Notes: generated by a model not told the origin, from the sequence alone. A stretch of 64,000 bases of DNA from Croceibacterium sp. TMG7-5b_MA50 (GCF_039830145.1 NZ_CP156082.1:2002001-2066000); one strand, 5' to 3'. Positions 27,151 to 37,957 are shown, numbered from the stretch's first letter. Numbers and translations are program-made.

Positions 27151-28017
27151 GTGACAGCCCCTGCCAGCCTGATGCGCCTGCTGCTGCAGGAAGATCTGAA
27201 TTTCCTGCTGACCAACCGCCTGCCGCGCCGCTGGGCGACGCGGATCGTCGGGCGGATCGCCCGCAGCGAACATCCGCTGATCGCGCGCCCAGCGCTGGCG
27301 CTGTGGCGCTTCTTCGCCGGGGTCGACTTATCCGACGCAGCGGCCACGAGCTTCCGGTCCCTGGGCGAAGGCTTCACCCGCCCGCTCAGGGCCGGTGCGC
27401 GGCCCTTCCCCACCGATCCGGGCGTGATCGCCAGCCCGTGCGACGCGATCGTCGGCGCGCATGGCCGCGTAGCGGATGGCACCGCCTGGCAGGTGAAGGG
27501 CTACCCCTATCGCCTGAACGAACTGCTGCCCGACCCGGCGCTGGCGGCCCGCTATGCTGATGGCTGGTTCGTCACCCTGCGCCTGACCGCGGGCATGTAC
27601 CACCGCTTCCACGCGCCCACCGACCTGACGATGGAGGGGGTGACATATCAGTCCGGCGATTGCTGGAACGTCAATCCGATCGCGCTGAAACGGGTCGAGC
27701 GGCTGTTCTGCCGTAACGAGCGTGCGGTGATCGAGGCACGGCTGGCGGACGGCACGCCGCTGCTGCTCGTGCCCGTTGCCGCAATCTTGGTGGCGAGCAT
27801 CCGGCTGACCTTCCTCGACACCCCGGCCCTGCTGCGCGACGGAGGCGCCGGGCGGCGAGCTGTGAACGCAAAGCTGCCGGCGGGGGCGGAGATGGGCTGG
27901 TTCGAGCATGGCTCCACCATCCTGGTGTTCCTGCCCGCCAACGCCCCGCTGCTGCACGACCTGACGGAAGGCCAGCCGATCCGCGCGGGCATGCCCCTGG
28001 CGCGGATCGGCGGGTAA
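27151..28017 (+). CDS. Phosphatidylserine decarboxylase-like pyruvoyl enzyme
   Basis: 288 residues, GTG start (ATG 27172 is possible). It aligns with E. coli Psd along its length: SPCDAIVG with the charge-relay Asp98, GMYHRFHAPTD with His151 and His154, FCRNERAVIEARL, and FEHGSTILVF, where Ser255 of the GST motif should self-cleave to the pyruvoyl cofactor. The usual Leu before GST is His here. It should decarboxylate a serine-type phospholipid or a related compound. The neighbouring PmtA-like gene would act on the ethanolamine product. Confidence 0.85.
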   Translation: MTAPASLMRLLLQEDLNFLLTNRLPRRWATRIVGRIARSEHPLIARPALALWRFFAGVDLSDAAATSFRSLGEGFTRPLRAGARPFPTDPGVIASPCDAIVGAHGRVADGTAWQVKGYPYRLNELLPDPALAARYADGWFVTLRLTAGMYHRFHAPTDLTMEGVTYQSGDCWNVNPIALKRVERLFCRNERAVIEARLADGTPLLLVPVAAILVASIRLTFLDTPALLRDGGAGRRAVNAKLPAGAEMGWFEHGSTILVFLPANAPLLHDLTEGQPIRAGMPLARIGG

Positions 28018-28026
28018 GGCCGTCCG

Positions 28027-29496
28027 TCAGCCCCCGTGCTGCTCCAGCTCGTCGCCCTTCAGGGTGACGACGTGGAGCAGGTTGGTCGCGCCGGCGACAC
28101 CGAAGGGCACGCCCGCCAGCACCACCAGCTTGCTGTCCTTGGTGGCCATGCCGTGGCGCAGCGCCATGCGCTTGGCCTTGCCGATCATCTCCTCGAAGCT
28201 GCCGATGTCCTTGGTCGCCACCGAATGCGCGCCCCATACCAACGCAACGCGGCGAGCGACGGCCACCGACGGGGTCAGCACCATGACGGGCACGCTCGGC
28301 CGTTCGCGCGACACGCGGCGGGCGGACACGCCCGTGCTGGTGAACACGGCGATGGCGCCGATGCTGACCGTGTCGGCGATTGTCATGCAGGCATGCGCCA
28401 GCGCATCCGCCGTGGTCGGATCGGGTGGGGTGGCCAGCATGCGGACGCGGCCCTGGTAGGCATCGTCGCGTTCCACCTGACGGGCGATGGCGTCCATCAT
28501 CAGCACCGCTTCCTCCGGCCACTGGCCGGCGGCCGTCTCCGCCGACAACATGACGCAATCGGCCCCGTCATAGACCGCGTTGGCGACGTCGGAGACCTCC
28601 GCACGGGTCGGCGCGGGGCTCTCGATCATGGACTCCAGCATCTGCGTCGCCACGATCACCGGCTTGCCCAGCAGGCGGGTGGCGTTGACGATCTTCTTCT
28701 GGAGGGGCGGAACCTCCTCCGGGTTCAGCTCCACGCCCAGATCGCCGCGGGCGACCATCACGCCGTCGGCCAGCTCGATGATCTCGGCCAGCCGCTTGAT
28801 CGCCTGCGGCTTCTCGATCTTGGCGCACAGTGCGCCGCGCCCGCCCATCAGCTTGCGCGCCTCCACCAGATCTTCCGGCCGCTGCACGAAGCTGAGGCCG
28901 ATCCAGTCGGCGTTCTGCTCCATGGCGAAGGCGAGGTCGCGGCGGTCCTTCTCCGTCAGCGCGGGGATCGGCACTTCCGCATCGGGCACGTTCACGCCCT
29001 TGCGGTCGGAGATGACGCCGCCGACCTCCGCCGTGCAGGTGATCGCGTCGGCACTCGCCTCCACCACGCGCAGGCGAATCTTGCCGTCATTGATAAGGAG
29101 GCGCTGCCCCTTGTCCATCAGGCCGAACAGTTCAGGGTGCGGCAGTTGCACGCGGGTGGCATCGCCGGGTGTCGGATCGCGGTCGAGCGTGAAGCGCGCC
29201 CCGTGCGGGATCAGTGCGCGCCCTTCGGCGAAGGCGCCGACGCGCAGCTTGGGTCCCTGCAAATCGCACAGGATGGCGAGCGGGCGGTGCAGTTCCTTTT
29301 CCAGCGCGCGGATCGCGGCGATGGAGCGGGCATGCGTCTCGTGCTCACCATGGCTGAGGTTCACGCGGAAGGCGTCGGCGCCGGCACGGACCAGCCGGCG
29401 CAGCATGTCCGGATCGGCGCTCGCGGGGCCGATCGTGGCGAGAATCTTGACCTTCCGGGCACGCGGCCCGAGCTTCCTGGGATCGATCGTCGTCAT
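28027..29496 (-). CDS. pyk: Pyruvate kinase
   Basis: 489 residues. The barrel carries KILATIGPASADPDML, the DLQGPKLRVG loop and the active-site MVARGDLGVELN and ATQMLESMI stretches; the C-terminal domain has VFTSTGVSARRVSRERPSVPVMVLTPS. It makes pyruvate and ATP from phosphoenolpyruvate. Convergent with the Psd-like gene, 9 bases apart, and divergent from the DUF1244 gene. Confidence 0.97.
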   Translation of the reverse strand: MTTIDPRKLGPRARKVKILATIGPASADPDMLRRLVRAGADAFRVNLSHGEHETHARSIAAIRALEKELHRPLAILCDLQGPKLRVGAFAEGRALIPHGARFTLDRDPTPGDATRVQLPHPELFGLMDKGQRLLINDGKIRLRVVEASADAITCTAEVGGVISDRKGVNVPDAEVPIPALTEKDRRDLAFAMEQNADWIGLSFVQRPEDLVEARKLMGGRGALCAKIEKPQAIKRLAEIIELADGVMVARGDLGVELNPEEVPPLQKKIVNATRLLGKPVIVATQMLESMIESPAPTRAEVSDVANAVYDGADCVMLSAETAAGQWPEEAVLMMDAIARQVERDDAYQGRVRMLATPPDPTTADALAHACMTIADTVSIGAIAVFTSTGVSARRVSRERPSVPVMVLTPSVAVARRVALVWGAHSVATKDIGSFEEMIGKAKRMALRHGMATKDSKLVVLAGVPFGVAGATNLLHVVTLKGDELEQHGG

Positions 29497-29546
29497 GGTT
29501 AACGGCTATGGCGATCAATCACGACAAGACAAGGACGAAGCACATC

Positions 29547-29867
29547 GTGGAAACTACGCACGGGATCGACCCGTTGGAAACCCTGCCCGATGCGGTCGCC
29601 GCTGCCGCCTTCCGCCGGTTGGTGCATCACCTGCAGCACCGGACGGATGCGCAGAACATCGACCTGATGGGGCTGGCCGGGTTCTGCCGCAATTGCCTGG
29701 CCGACTGGATCCGCGATGCCGGCTATCCCGGCGACAAGGAAGCCGCGCGCACGCTGATCCACGGCATGCCGTCCGCCGAGTGGAAGGCCCGCCACACCAC
29801 CCCCGCCACGCCGGAGCAGCTGGCACGGATGGATGCGAGCATGAAGCTGAACGCGCCTGACCATTAA
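29547..29867 (+). CDS. DUF1244 family protein
   Basis: 106 residues from GTG 29547. It matches DUF1244: AAAFRRLVHHLQHRTDAQNIDLMGLAGFCRNCLADW, with the conserved CRNC pair, then GMPSAEWKARH. The function is unknown. ATG 29508 also opens the frame but leaves only 11 bases to the divergent pyk start and has no ribosome site; AAGGA lies 11 bases before the GTG. Confidence 0.88.
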   Translation: METTHGIDPLETLPDAVAAAAFRRLVHHLQHRTDAQNIDLMGLAGFCRNCLADWIRDAGYPGDKEAARTLIHGMPSAEWKARHTTPATPEQLARMDASMKLNAPDH

Positions 29868-29945
29868 GCGTCCCGGGGACCTTCACGGGCGGGCGCTGGC
29901 TGGCTATCAGCCGCGCCTTCCCTGATTCTGTTGGAGCATCCCTTC

Positions 29946-30182
29946 ATGGCCGAAACCACCGACGACCGCCTGCGCCTGCTGATCGAGCGGGTGGAGCGCC
30001 TGGAGGAGGAAAAGAAGGGCATCAGCGACGACATCCGCGACGTCTATGCGGAGGCGAAGGCCGTCGGCTACGATGCCAAGATCATGCGGCAGATCGTACG
30101 CCTCAGGAAGATGAAGCCCGACGACCGCAAGGAAATGGAAATGGTGCTCGACACCTACAAGGCGGCGCTTGGCCTGGGCTAG
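29946..30182 (+). CDS. DUF2312 (GapR-family) nucleoid-associated protein
   Basis: 78 residues, nearly all helical: RLRLLIERVERLEEEKKGISDDIRDVYAEAKAVGYDAKIMRQIVRLRKM (in the GapR order). Caulobacter GapR, of the same family, binds overtwisted AT-rich DNA ahead of replication and transcription. The start has GGAG 8 bases upstream. It stands alone between DUF1244 and the SDR gene. Confidence 0.92.
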   Translation: MAETTDDRLRLLIERVERLEEEKKGISDDIRDVYAEAKAVGYDAKIMRQIVRLRKMKPDDRKEMEMVLDTYKAALGLG

Positions 30183-30269
30183 GGTACGCCTGGGATAGGT
30201 CAGGATCGGAACGGTTCGCGGCGGGCGGCGATTGAAGGGCAGATACCTTCGCACCAAGGATTGCCCGCC

Positions 30270-31151
30270 ATGAGCACGCCCCCGCCGCCCGCAACCGAAC
30301 AGGCCTTCATCGAGCCGATCCCCGAAGAGCCCGGCTTGCCCGGCCACGAAAGCACGCTCGACCCGCAGCCCGACTACATGCCCCGATATGCCGGAGCGAA
30401 CCGGTTGCGGGGCAAGGTGGCGATCGTCACCGGGGGTGATTCCGGGATCGGTCGGGCAGTCGCCATCCTGTTCGCCCGTGAAGGCGCAAACGTCGCCATC
30501 GCCTACCTGAACGAGCATGACGACGCCCACCAGACCGAAGCCCTGTGCAAGGCTGAAGGGGCGGAGGTCATGCTGTCCGCCGGCGATCTGGGCGATCCGC
30601 GCCATGCCCACGGCTTCGTGCGCGCGGTCATCGATCGCTGGGGCAAGCTGGACATCGTGGTGAACAATGCCGGGGAACAGCATCCGGACAAGGACATCAC
30701 CGAGATCACGCCGGAACAGCTGCAGCGCACGTTCCAGACCAACATCTTCTCCATGTTCTACCTGGTTCAGGCGGCGCGTCCGCATCTGCAGGAAGGCGCG
30801 GCCATCGTGAATTGCACCAGCGTGACCATGTACCAGGGCAGTGGCGAACTGCTGGACTATTCCAGCACCAAGGGGGCGATCACCGCCTTCACCCGGTCCC
30901 TGTCCGAAAACCTCATCAAGCATGGCATCCGCGTGAACGCGGTCGCGCCCGGCCCGATCTGGACCCCGCTGAACCCATCCGGCGGCGCCACGCCCGAAAA
31001 GCTGGCGACCTTCGGCGAAGGCACTCCGATCGGCCGCCCCGGCCAGCCCAACGAGGTCGCCCCGTCCTTCCTGTTCCTGGCATGCGAGGATTCGTCCTAC
31101 ATGTCGGGGCAGGTGCTACATCCGAACGGCGGGACCGTCGTCAATGGTTAG
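30270..31151 (+). CDS. Short-chain dehydrogenase/reductase, YghA type
   Basis: 293 residues from ATG 30270, with AAGGA 10 bases upstream. The long N-terminal arm (1-48) is typical of the YghA/general-stress SDR subgroup. NAD(P) motif TGGDSGIG (54-61), NNAGEQHP, catalytic YSSTKGA and [10 protein letters not shown]. Substrate unknown; the family reduces aldehydes or ketones under stress. Its stop overlaps the frame of the next gene only if that one starts early. Confidence 0.92.
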   Translation: MSTPPPPATEQAFIEPIPEEPGLPGHESTLDPQPDYMPRYAGANRLRGKVAIVTGGDSGIGRAVAILFAREGANVAIAYLNEHDDAHQTEALCKAEGAEVMLSAGDLGDPRHAHGFVRAVIDRWGKLDIVVNNAGEQHPDKDITEITPEQLQRTFQTNIFSMFYLVQAARPHLQEGAAIVNCTSVTMYQGSGELLDYSSTKGAITAFTRSLSENLIKHGIRVNAVAPGPIWTPLNPSGGATPEKLATFGEGTPIGRPGQPNEVAPSFLFLACEDSSYMSGQVLHPNGGTVVNG

Positions 31152-31212
31152 TCCCTGGGCCAGTGCCGGGCGCGGCGATGACGGCGACGATCATTACCGC
31201 GCCGCCACCGCC

Positions 31213-31530
31213 ATGATCGTCACCACCACGCCCACGATCGAAGGGCGGCCGGTGCGCGATTACCTGGGCGTGGTCACGGGGGAGGCGATCATCGGCGCGA
31301 ACATGTTCCGCGACCTGTTCGCCAGCATCCGTGACATCGTGGGCGGCCGTGCCGGATCGTACGAGCGGGTGCTGAAGGACGCGCGCGAACAGGCCATCGC
31401 CGAACTGCAGGCGGAAGCGGCAAGGCTGGGCGCCAATGCGGTGGTCGGCGTCGACCTCGATTACGAGGTGATCGGCGATACCGGTTCCATGCTGATGGTC
31501 AGTGCCAGCGGCACGGCGGTACGCGTCTGA
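31213..31530 (+). CDS. YbjQ/UPF0145 heavy-metal-binding-like protein
   Basis: 105 residues from ATG 31213. It has the UPF0145 pattern [32 protein letters not shown] (opening strands), then [26 protein letters not shown] and a final [10 protein letters not shown] strand. Members form pentamers and have unknown function. A frame extends to 31144 but lacks a recognisable ribosome site. Confidence 0.88.
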   Translation: MIVTTTPTIEGRPVRDYLGVVTGEAIIGANMFRDLFASIRDIVGGRAGSYERVLKDAREQAIAELQAEAARLGANAVVGVDLDYEVIGDTGSMLMVSASGTAVRV

Positions 31531-32018
31531 CTCCGCTGCTGCGACCGGCGCTCGCCAGCGACGCCGCCGCATGCCGCGCGCTCTACGCGCCGCATGTGAT
31601 GGACAGCTGGGTCAGTTTCGAACTGGAATTGCCCACCGTGACGGAGATGGCCCGCCGCATCGATGATTACGCCACCAGCCACGCTTGGCTGGTGGCGGAG
31701 GTGGATGGCGCGATCGCCGGCTACGCCTACGGCTCCCCCCATCGCACCCGCGCCGCCTATGCCACGTCCTGCGACGTCGCGATCTATGTCGGCGCGCGGT
31801 ATTCCCGGAACGGCATTGGCCGCACCCTGTACCAGGCACTGTTCCCATTGCTGGCGGCGCAGGGCTGCCACGCCGCCTTTGCCGGCATCGCCCTGCCCAA
31901 TCCCTCCAGCATCGCCCTGCACGAAGCGGTCGGCTTCACGCCCGTCGGCATATATCGGGAGGTCGGCTGGAAGCTGGGCGGCTGGCGCGATGTCGGCTGG
32001 TGGCAGCGGCTGTTGTAA
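31527..32018 (+). CDS. GNAT N-acetyltransferase (PAT type), no canonical start
   Basis: The protein resembles phosphinothricin acetyltransferases: [46 protein letters not shown] (acetyl-CoA loop), [18 protein letters not shown]. The conserved N-terminal strand lies upstream of the first GTG (31596) and ATG (31599), so those starts would cut off the fold. The only sensible start is CTG 31527, which overlaps the YbjQ stop as CTGA, mimicking a coupled ATGA junction. It gives 163 residues. The substrate is unknown. Confidence 0.72.
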   Translation: MTPLLRPALASDAAACRALYAPHVMDSWVSFELELPTVTEMARRIDDYATSHAWLVAEVDGAIAGYAYGSPHRTRAAYATSCDVAIYVGARYSRNGIGRTLYQALFPLLAAQGCHAAFAGIALPNPSSIALHEAVGFTPVGIYREVGWKLGGWRDVGWWQRLL

Positions 32019-32058
32019 CGCCGCCCACCGCCGCGCCCGCGGGCATCAGGCTACCCAG

Positions 32059-32928
32059 CTACAGCAATGTCCTGATATGCCGCACCTGCTCCCGGAACTC
32101 GTGAAACGGCTCGGTGTCGGCCATCTGCAGCGTCGCATACAGGGCAAAGCATCGATCGACATAGTCCCGCAAGGGGATCGACCGGTAGGTTCCGGCAGGG
32201 CGGAAGTCGCTTTGCCCATAGACCCCCAGCGTTTCGCCGATTTCCGGATAGACCGGGAAGATCGCGCTGTTGGCCAGATTGTCATGCGGCAGCAGGTCCG
32301 ACCGGCGAGGGACCATGCCAAGGTGTGCCAGCACCGCTGATGCCATGTCGTAAAGCGGGCGGATGCGCGGGTGGTTATACGAATACATGAACGCGGCGCG
32401 CCGCCCCCAATCGCGGAAGTAGGGCCGAATATCGAGCCCCTCCGCCGCGAATGCGCCAAGCAGGCGATCCCGCTCCGCGTCCCACAGGCCGAGGTAGCCG
32501 CAGCGTTCATAGAAGCCGCCGTTGAAATAACCGATCGCATCGGCCGCGCCGATCCCTTCCAGATAGCAAGCGAAGGCGATGGCCGAATGATAATGGCTGA
32601 TCGGCCCGCCGAGCGGCCGCCCCCGATGATGCAGGTAGATGAGATCGGGGTGGTAGGCGCGGAAGGTGATGATCGGCAGTCGGATGTGCGTCGCGATCCG
32701 GTCCATCCTCGCGCGGGGCATCTCGGCCTGAACGGGTGGGTAGATCAGCAGGCGATCGAAGCCCGCGATCTGCGCATTGGGTCGCCAGCGCCGTTTGTTG
32801 AACTTGCCGGGATCGAGCGGAACGACCGACACATCCGGCGCCTGCGCCTGGATGCAGTTCGCCACACCGACCGTCTGGCAGTTGGAGACGACCAGCCAGC
32901 GTTCCACCGCCTCAACCCCTCGCCGCAT
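32059..32928 (-). CDS. WcbI-like polysaccharide biosynthesis enzyme
   Basis: 289 residues from ATG 32928. WLVVSNCQTVGVANCIQAQAP near the N-terminus matches the NCQ signature of WcbI, a fold related to SGNH hydrolases found in capsule gene clusters and thought to act as an acetyltransferase. The rest (FNKRRWRPNAQIAGFD, LIYLHHRGRPLGGPISHYHS, GYFNGGFYERCG) fits loosely. It overlaps the upstream GSCFA gene by 17 bases; the pair is one operon. Confidence 0.7.
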   Translation of the reverse strand: MRRGVEAVERWLVVSNCQTVGVANCIQAQAPDVSVVPLDPGKFNKRRWRPNAQIAGFDRLLIYPPVQAEMPRARMDRIATHIRLPIITFRAYHPDLIYLHHRGRPLGGPISHYHSAIAFACYLEGIGAADAIGYFNGGFYERCGYLGLWDAERDRLLGAFAAEGLDIRPYFRDWGRRAAFMYSYNHPRIRPLYDMASAVLAHLGMVPRRSDLLPHDNLANSAIFPVYPEIGETLGVYGQSDFRPAGTYRSIPLRDYVDRCFALYATLQMADTEPFHEFREQVRHIRTLL

Positions 32929-33979
32929 CGAGCACGTCTTCGTCGCAAAGCACGTTTTGGCTTGCCTGATGATCGACGAAGAGGGCATCGTTCACCGGCA
33001 CGGTATCTTCGCCCCCGGCAATGTAGTGCCGCATGAAGCAGCGCATTGCATGAGCGACGCCGAGCGCATTCACCTCCCGGTGATCGGCCTCGTAATACAG
33101 CCCTCCTGCAAAACTGCCGGTGATGATCTCATAGGACGGAAAGTAGGCGACCCAATCGTGCTCCTCGACCGCCATCTCCGCAACGACCCGCAGCACGGAT
33201 TTGCTGTAGCTGTTCGCGACCAGGACGGATCTGTCGCTGAACGTGGCCATTAACGGCACCGGGGAGACCGTCAGCACCACCTTCACGGCAGGGTTAACCT
33301 CCCTGAGCTTCGCCAGAAACTCCCGCAACGCGGCGTAGCTTTCCTGAACCGAGAAGTTCACGAATTCGTGCTTCGCCGGGTCGAACGTTCCGGCGACTAC
33401 GCCGGGTGCCGCCGAGAAGACGGTGCCGTCGGTCCGTGATCGCCACGCTTCCGTCAGACCCAGGGTGAAGATGAACAGGTCGGCCTGCTCGAACATGCGG
33501 CGGACCTGCGGCAGGTGCCGGGCCCGATCCTGGGTAACACAGTCCGGCGTAGCGAAGCCGCGTGGTTCGACCTGCTGCCGCAGGGAATCGACATACCGCC
33601 CATCCGGGCGCTGCCATGCCTCCGATGGGGCATCGCGCTTGCCGAAGGCCTCGTCGAACAACTGGAGCAACTGCACGGTCGTGTAGATATTTCCGAACCG
33701 CGCCGGGAAAACGCCGTAGCCGCCGGCAGTCCGTTCCTCTGCCGGCAAATCGGCGCCGTCCTCCGTCACCAGGTAGCGGTACCCGCTTTGGCTGATCCTG
33801 CGGGAAATATGCTGGGCGAAGCAGCTGCCGGCCGTGGCGACACGCGCATCCCTGTCGATGGTGAAGCGAACATCAGTGACCGGGTCCACCCGGTGCGCCT
33901 CCACCGCGGCGATCGACCGCCGCCAGAACTTGTGTTCCGGCAGATCGCGATAGGGATGGGGCTGGCTTGAAGGCGGCAT
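32912..33979 (-). CDS. GSCFA-domain protein
   Basis: 355 residues. The diagnostic motif GSCFAQHISR is at 51-60, followed by GNIYTTVQLLQLFDEAF, FIFTLGLTEAW and VVLTVSPVPLMATFSD. GSCFA proteins belong to the SGNH hydrolase superfamily and are assumed to modify polysaccharides or lipids; no enzyme activity is established. It is first in the two-gene unit with WcbI. Confidence 0.9.
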   Translation of the reverse strand: MPPSSQPHPYRDLPEHKFWRRSIAAVEAHRVDPVTDVRFTIDRDARVATAGSCFAQHISRRISQSGYRYLVTEDGADLPAEERTAGGYGVFPARFGNIYTTVQLLQLFDEAFGKRDAPSEAWQRPDGRYVDSLRQQVEPRGFATPDCVTQDRARHLPQVRRMFEQADLFIFTLGLTEAWRSRTDGTVFSAAPGVVAGTFDPAKHEFVNFSVQESYAALREFLAKLREVNPAVKVVLTVSPVPLMATFSDRSVLVANSYSKSVLRVVAEMAVEEHDWVAYFPSYEIITGSFAGGLYYEADHREVNALGVAHAMRCFMRHYIAGGEDTVPVNDALFVDHQASQNVLCDEDVLDAARG

Positions 33980-34079
33980 GCTGGCTCCGGACTGGTCTTG
34001 CGCCCTCGGTGGACACCGGTGTCGCTAGCCCGGACCTGCCTGTCCCTTCAAGGCGTCGGGTCGTTCATGCCGGCGCTGT

Positions 34080-34967
34080 CTACCACAGCACACCGTCCGC
34101 ATCGGGCTGGATTGGCGGTGGCGCGTCCTCGCCAATTGCTTGCAGCAGGTCGATTTCGATCGTGCGGCACATCTGCGTCAGCGGCAGGTCGTGGACCTCC
34201 CCCGCGAACGGATCGACAAGCTGGTCGCCGATGATGAGCACCGCCAGAAACATGACGCCCGCCAAAGTGGAGCCGAGCGGCGTCGCATACTGGAGCGTCT
34301 CGACCAGGCCGATCGGCAGCAGTACGCAGAACAGGTGCGTGAACACGGTCGGTAACCAGCGATATTGATGCGGCAGCGGCGTGTTCTTCAGCCGCTCCAT
34401 CCCGCCCTGCGCATTGGCGATGTCGACCAGCACCGCCTCCATCTGGGCCTGCTGGATCGTGTCGAGCCAGCCTTTGTCCCGCGCCTCCGCAATCAGCCGG
34501 CCATTGCCGTCGAGCACGCCGTTGGCAACGTTGACGCGGGACAGCGCCTCGTCCGTCTCGCCCTGGCGGAGGTAGCGGTGGACCACCTCCTCCTGCGGCT
34601 GGCGGCGCAATTGGCAGCGCAGCGCGTTGACATAGGCGATCTGCCGGCGGACCAGCCGCTGCTTCAGCCCGACCGCCTCTGGATCGGGCAGGAAGTTTAC
34701 CGCCGCGCGTGCGATGTTGCGGCTGGCATTGATCATCAGACCCCAGAGCTGGCGCCCTTCCCACCAGCGGGCATAGGCCGAATTGCTGCGAAACCCCAGG
34801 AACAGCCCCAGCACGGTGCCGAACAGCGTCACCGGCAGGCCAGGCGCGGTGAACGGCAGCAGGTAATATGTGACGGTGACGATGACGTCCCACACAAACA
34901 GCAGCGCCAACGGGCGCCACACCCCGGCGATGATGTGCCCCAGCCGGGGTGCGGGCGTGACGATCAT
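34080..34967 (-). CDS. Bestrophin-family (YneE/UPF0187) ion channel
   Basis: 295 residues with four main membrane helices. FLGFRSNSAYARWWEGRQLWG and the late NTPLPHQYRWLPTVFTHLFCVLLPIGL are the YneE signatures; family members are pentameric, sodium- or chloride-type channels in bacteria. Its start overlaps the stop of the small membrane gene by 4 bases (ATGA), so the two are translated together. Confidence 0.92.
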   Translation of the reverse strand: MIVTPAPRLGHIIAGVWRPLALLFVWDVIVTVTYYLLPFTAPGLPVTLFGTVLGLFLGFRSNSAYARWWEGRQLWGLMINASRNIARAAVNFLPDPEAVGLKQRLVRRQIAYVNALRCQLRRQPQEEVVHRYLRQGETDEALSRVNVANGVLDGNGRLIAEARDKGWLDTIQQAQMEAVLVDIANAQGGMERLKNTPLPHQYRWLPTVFTHLFCVLLPIGLVETLQYATPLGSTLAGVMFLAVLIIGDQLVDPFAGEVHDLPLTQMCRTIEIDLLQAIGEDAPPPIQPDADGVLW

Positions 34968-35209
34968 CGGGCGCTGCGTTCCTGCAGCTTTCGGCCGAGC
35001 TTGTTATCGACCTTGCTGGCAACCTCCGTCAGCTCCGCGCGAGCATGGGCGGCGGTGAGCCACGGCACCCGGTCCTTAGCCACCAGGAAGCCCAGTACGC
35101 TGCAGCCGAACAGGAACAGCAGCACAGTGCCGAACCAGGCTTCGCGCCGCTGGGCGCGCATCGCGCTCTGCAATCCCATGTCTGCCAATCTCACATCATC
35201 TGCGACCAT
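34964..35209 (-). CDS. Small single-pass membrane protein coupled to bestrophin
   Basis: 81 residues from ATG 35209, or 71 from ATG 35179. One membrane helix (about 26-43, LLFLFGCSVLGFLVA) with a charged C-terminal tail rich in Ala, Glu, Lys and Arg. The gene is translationally coupled to the bestrophin-type channel (ATGA), so it may be a channel accessory subunit; that is inference. No family recognised. Confidence 0.6.
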   Translation of the reverse strand: MVADDVRLADMGLQSAMRAQRREAWFGTVLLFLFGCSVLGFLVAKDRVPWLTAAHARAELTEVASKVDNKLGRKLQERSAR

Positions 35210-35313
35210 TCATGCTGCTATATGCGCGATGTGTGTGAGATTTCCCGGACGCTAATGTAACTTATCTTTGCTGCACTGCACAAAACGTGCGCGCATTGCG
35301 GTAGAGCGTTGTT

Positions 35314-36297
35314 TCAGGCGCTCGGCATCTGCTGGCTGGCGCAGTGGAAACTGCCACCGCCGCCCAGGATGGCATCCGCCCACAGGCCGATCGCCTCTCG
35401 ATCGGGAAACATCGCGTTAATCGCCGCGACTGCCGAATCATCCAGCGGAGAGCCGTAGGTCGGCACCACGACCACGCGGTTGCAGATGACGAAGTTCATG
35501 TAACTTGCCGGTTCCGCCTGGTCGCCTTCCCCCATCCATCCGGGGGAGGGGACGGTCAGCACCTCCAGCCCCGCCGCTTCCGCTCGCCGCCGCGCATCGG
35601 CAAAGACATCGCGGTTCGGATCGTCGGGCGCGCTCGCCTGCGGCAGGGCCAACCGGCCCGGCGCGACGAAGCGGGCGAGGTTGTCGACATGCCCATCCGT
35701 ATGGTCGCCCAGCAGGCCGTCACCCAGCCACAGCACCCGGTCGAAGCCGAGATCGGCCGCCAGGCGGTTCTCGATCTCCTCGCGGGAGAGGTGCGGATTG
35801 CGATTGGGGTTCAGCAGGCACTGCTCGGTCGTCACGACCAGACCGGTGCCGTCGCCATCGACGGCACCCCCTTCCAGCACCCAGTCGGCGGTGCGCACCG
35901 GCAGGCCGGCATCACCCGCCAGCTCCGCGCCGATTGTCTCGTCACCAGCCATCAGGAACTTGCCGCCCCAGCCATTGAAGCCGAACCGCTGCCCCAGCCG
36001 CCTGCCGCCCCCATCGCGCAGCACCAGCGGTCCGGTGTCGCGCAGCCAGACATCGCCGAACTCGCGCCGTTCCAGCCGAACGGCACCATGGGTCAGCGCC
36101 CGCGCGCGCTGCTCGTTCGCGGCGTCGCGCACCAGCAGGCGCACCTCCTGCCCGCTTTCCGCCACCGCGCTGGCAAAAGCGGCGAGCTGCACCTGCGCGG
36201 CCGCCAAATCGGGCCATTCGGCCGGATCATGCGGGAAGCCGATCCACAGCCAGTCCTGCGGCGCCCATTCGGGCGGCATCTGCCATCGCGTCGTCAT
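35314..36297 (-). CDS. aguA: Agmatine deiminase
   Basis: Hydrolyses agmatine to N-carbamoylputrescine and ammonia. It has 327 residues from ATG 36297: EFGDVWLRDTGPL, FNGWGGKF, EGGAVDGDGTG, LGDHTDGHVDNLARF with the catalytic-type His and Asp residues, and the nucleophile Cys319 in SFHCASQQ. The usual partner, N-carbamoylputrescine amidohydrolase (aguB), is not in the window. The start lies 4 bases after the upstream M28 peptidase. Confidence 0.94.
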   Translation of the reverse strand: MTTRWQMPPEWAPQDWLWIGFPHDPAEWPDLAAAQVQLAAFASAVAESGQEVRLLVRDAANEQRARALTHGAVRLERREFGDVWLRDTGPLVLRDGGGRRLGQRFGFNGWGGKFLMAGDETIGAELAGDAGLPVRTADWVLEGGAVDGDGTGLVVTTEQCLLNPNRNPHLSREEIENRLAADLGFDRVLWLGDGLLGDHTDGHVDNLARFVAPGRLALPQASAPDDPNRDVFADARRRAEAAGLEVLTVPSPGWMGEGDQAEPASYMNFVICNRVVVVPTYGSPLDDSAVAAINAMFPDREAIGLWADAILGGGGSFHCASQQMPSA

Positions 36298-36301
36298 CCG
36301 C

Positions 36302-37957
<1,656 letters not shown>

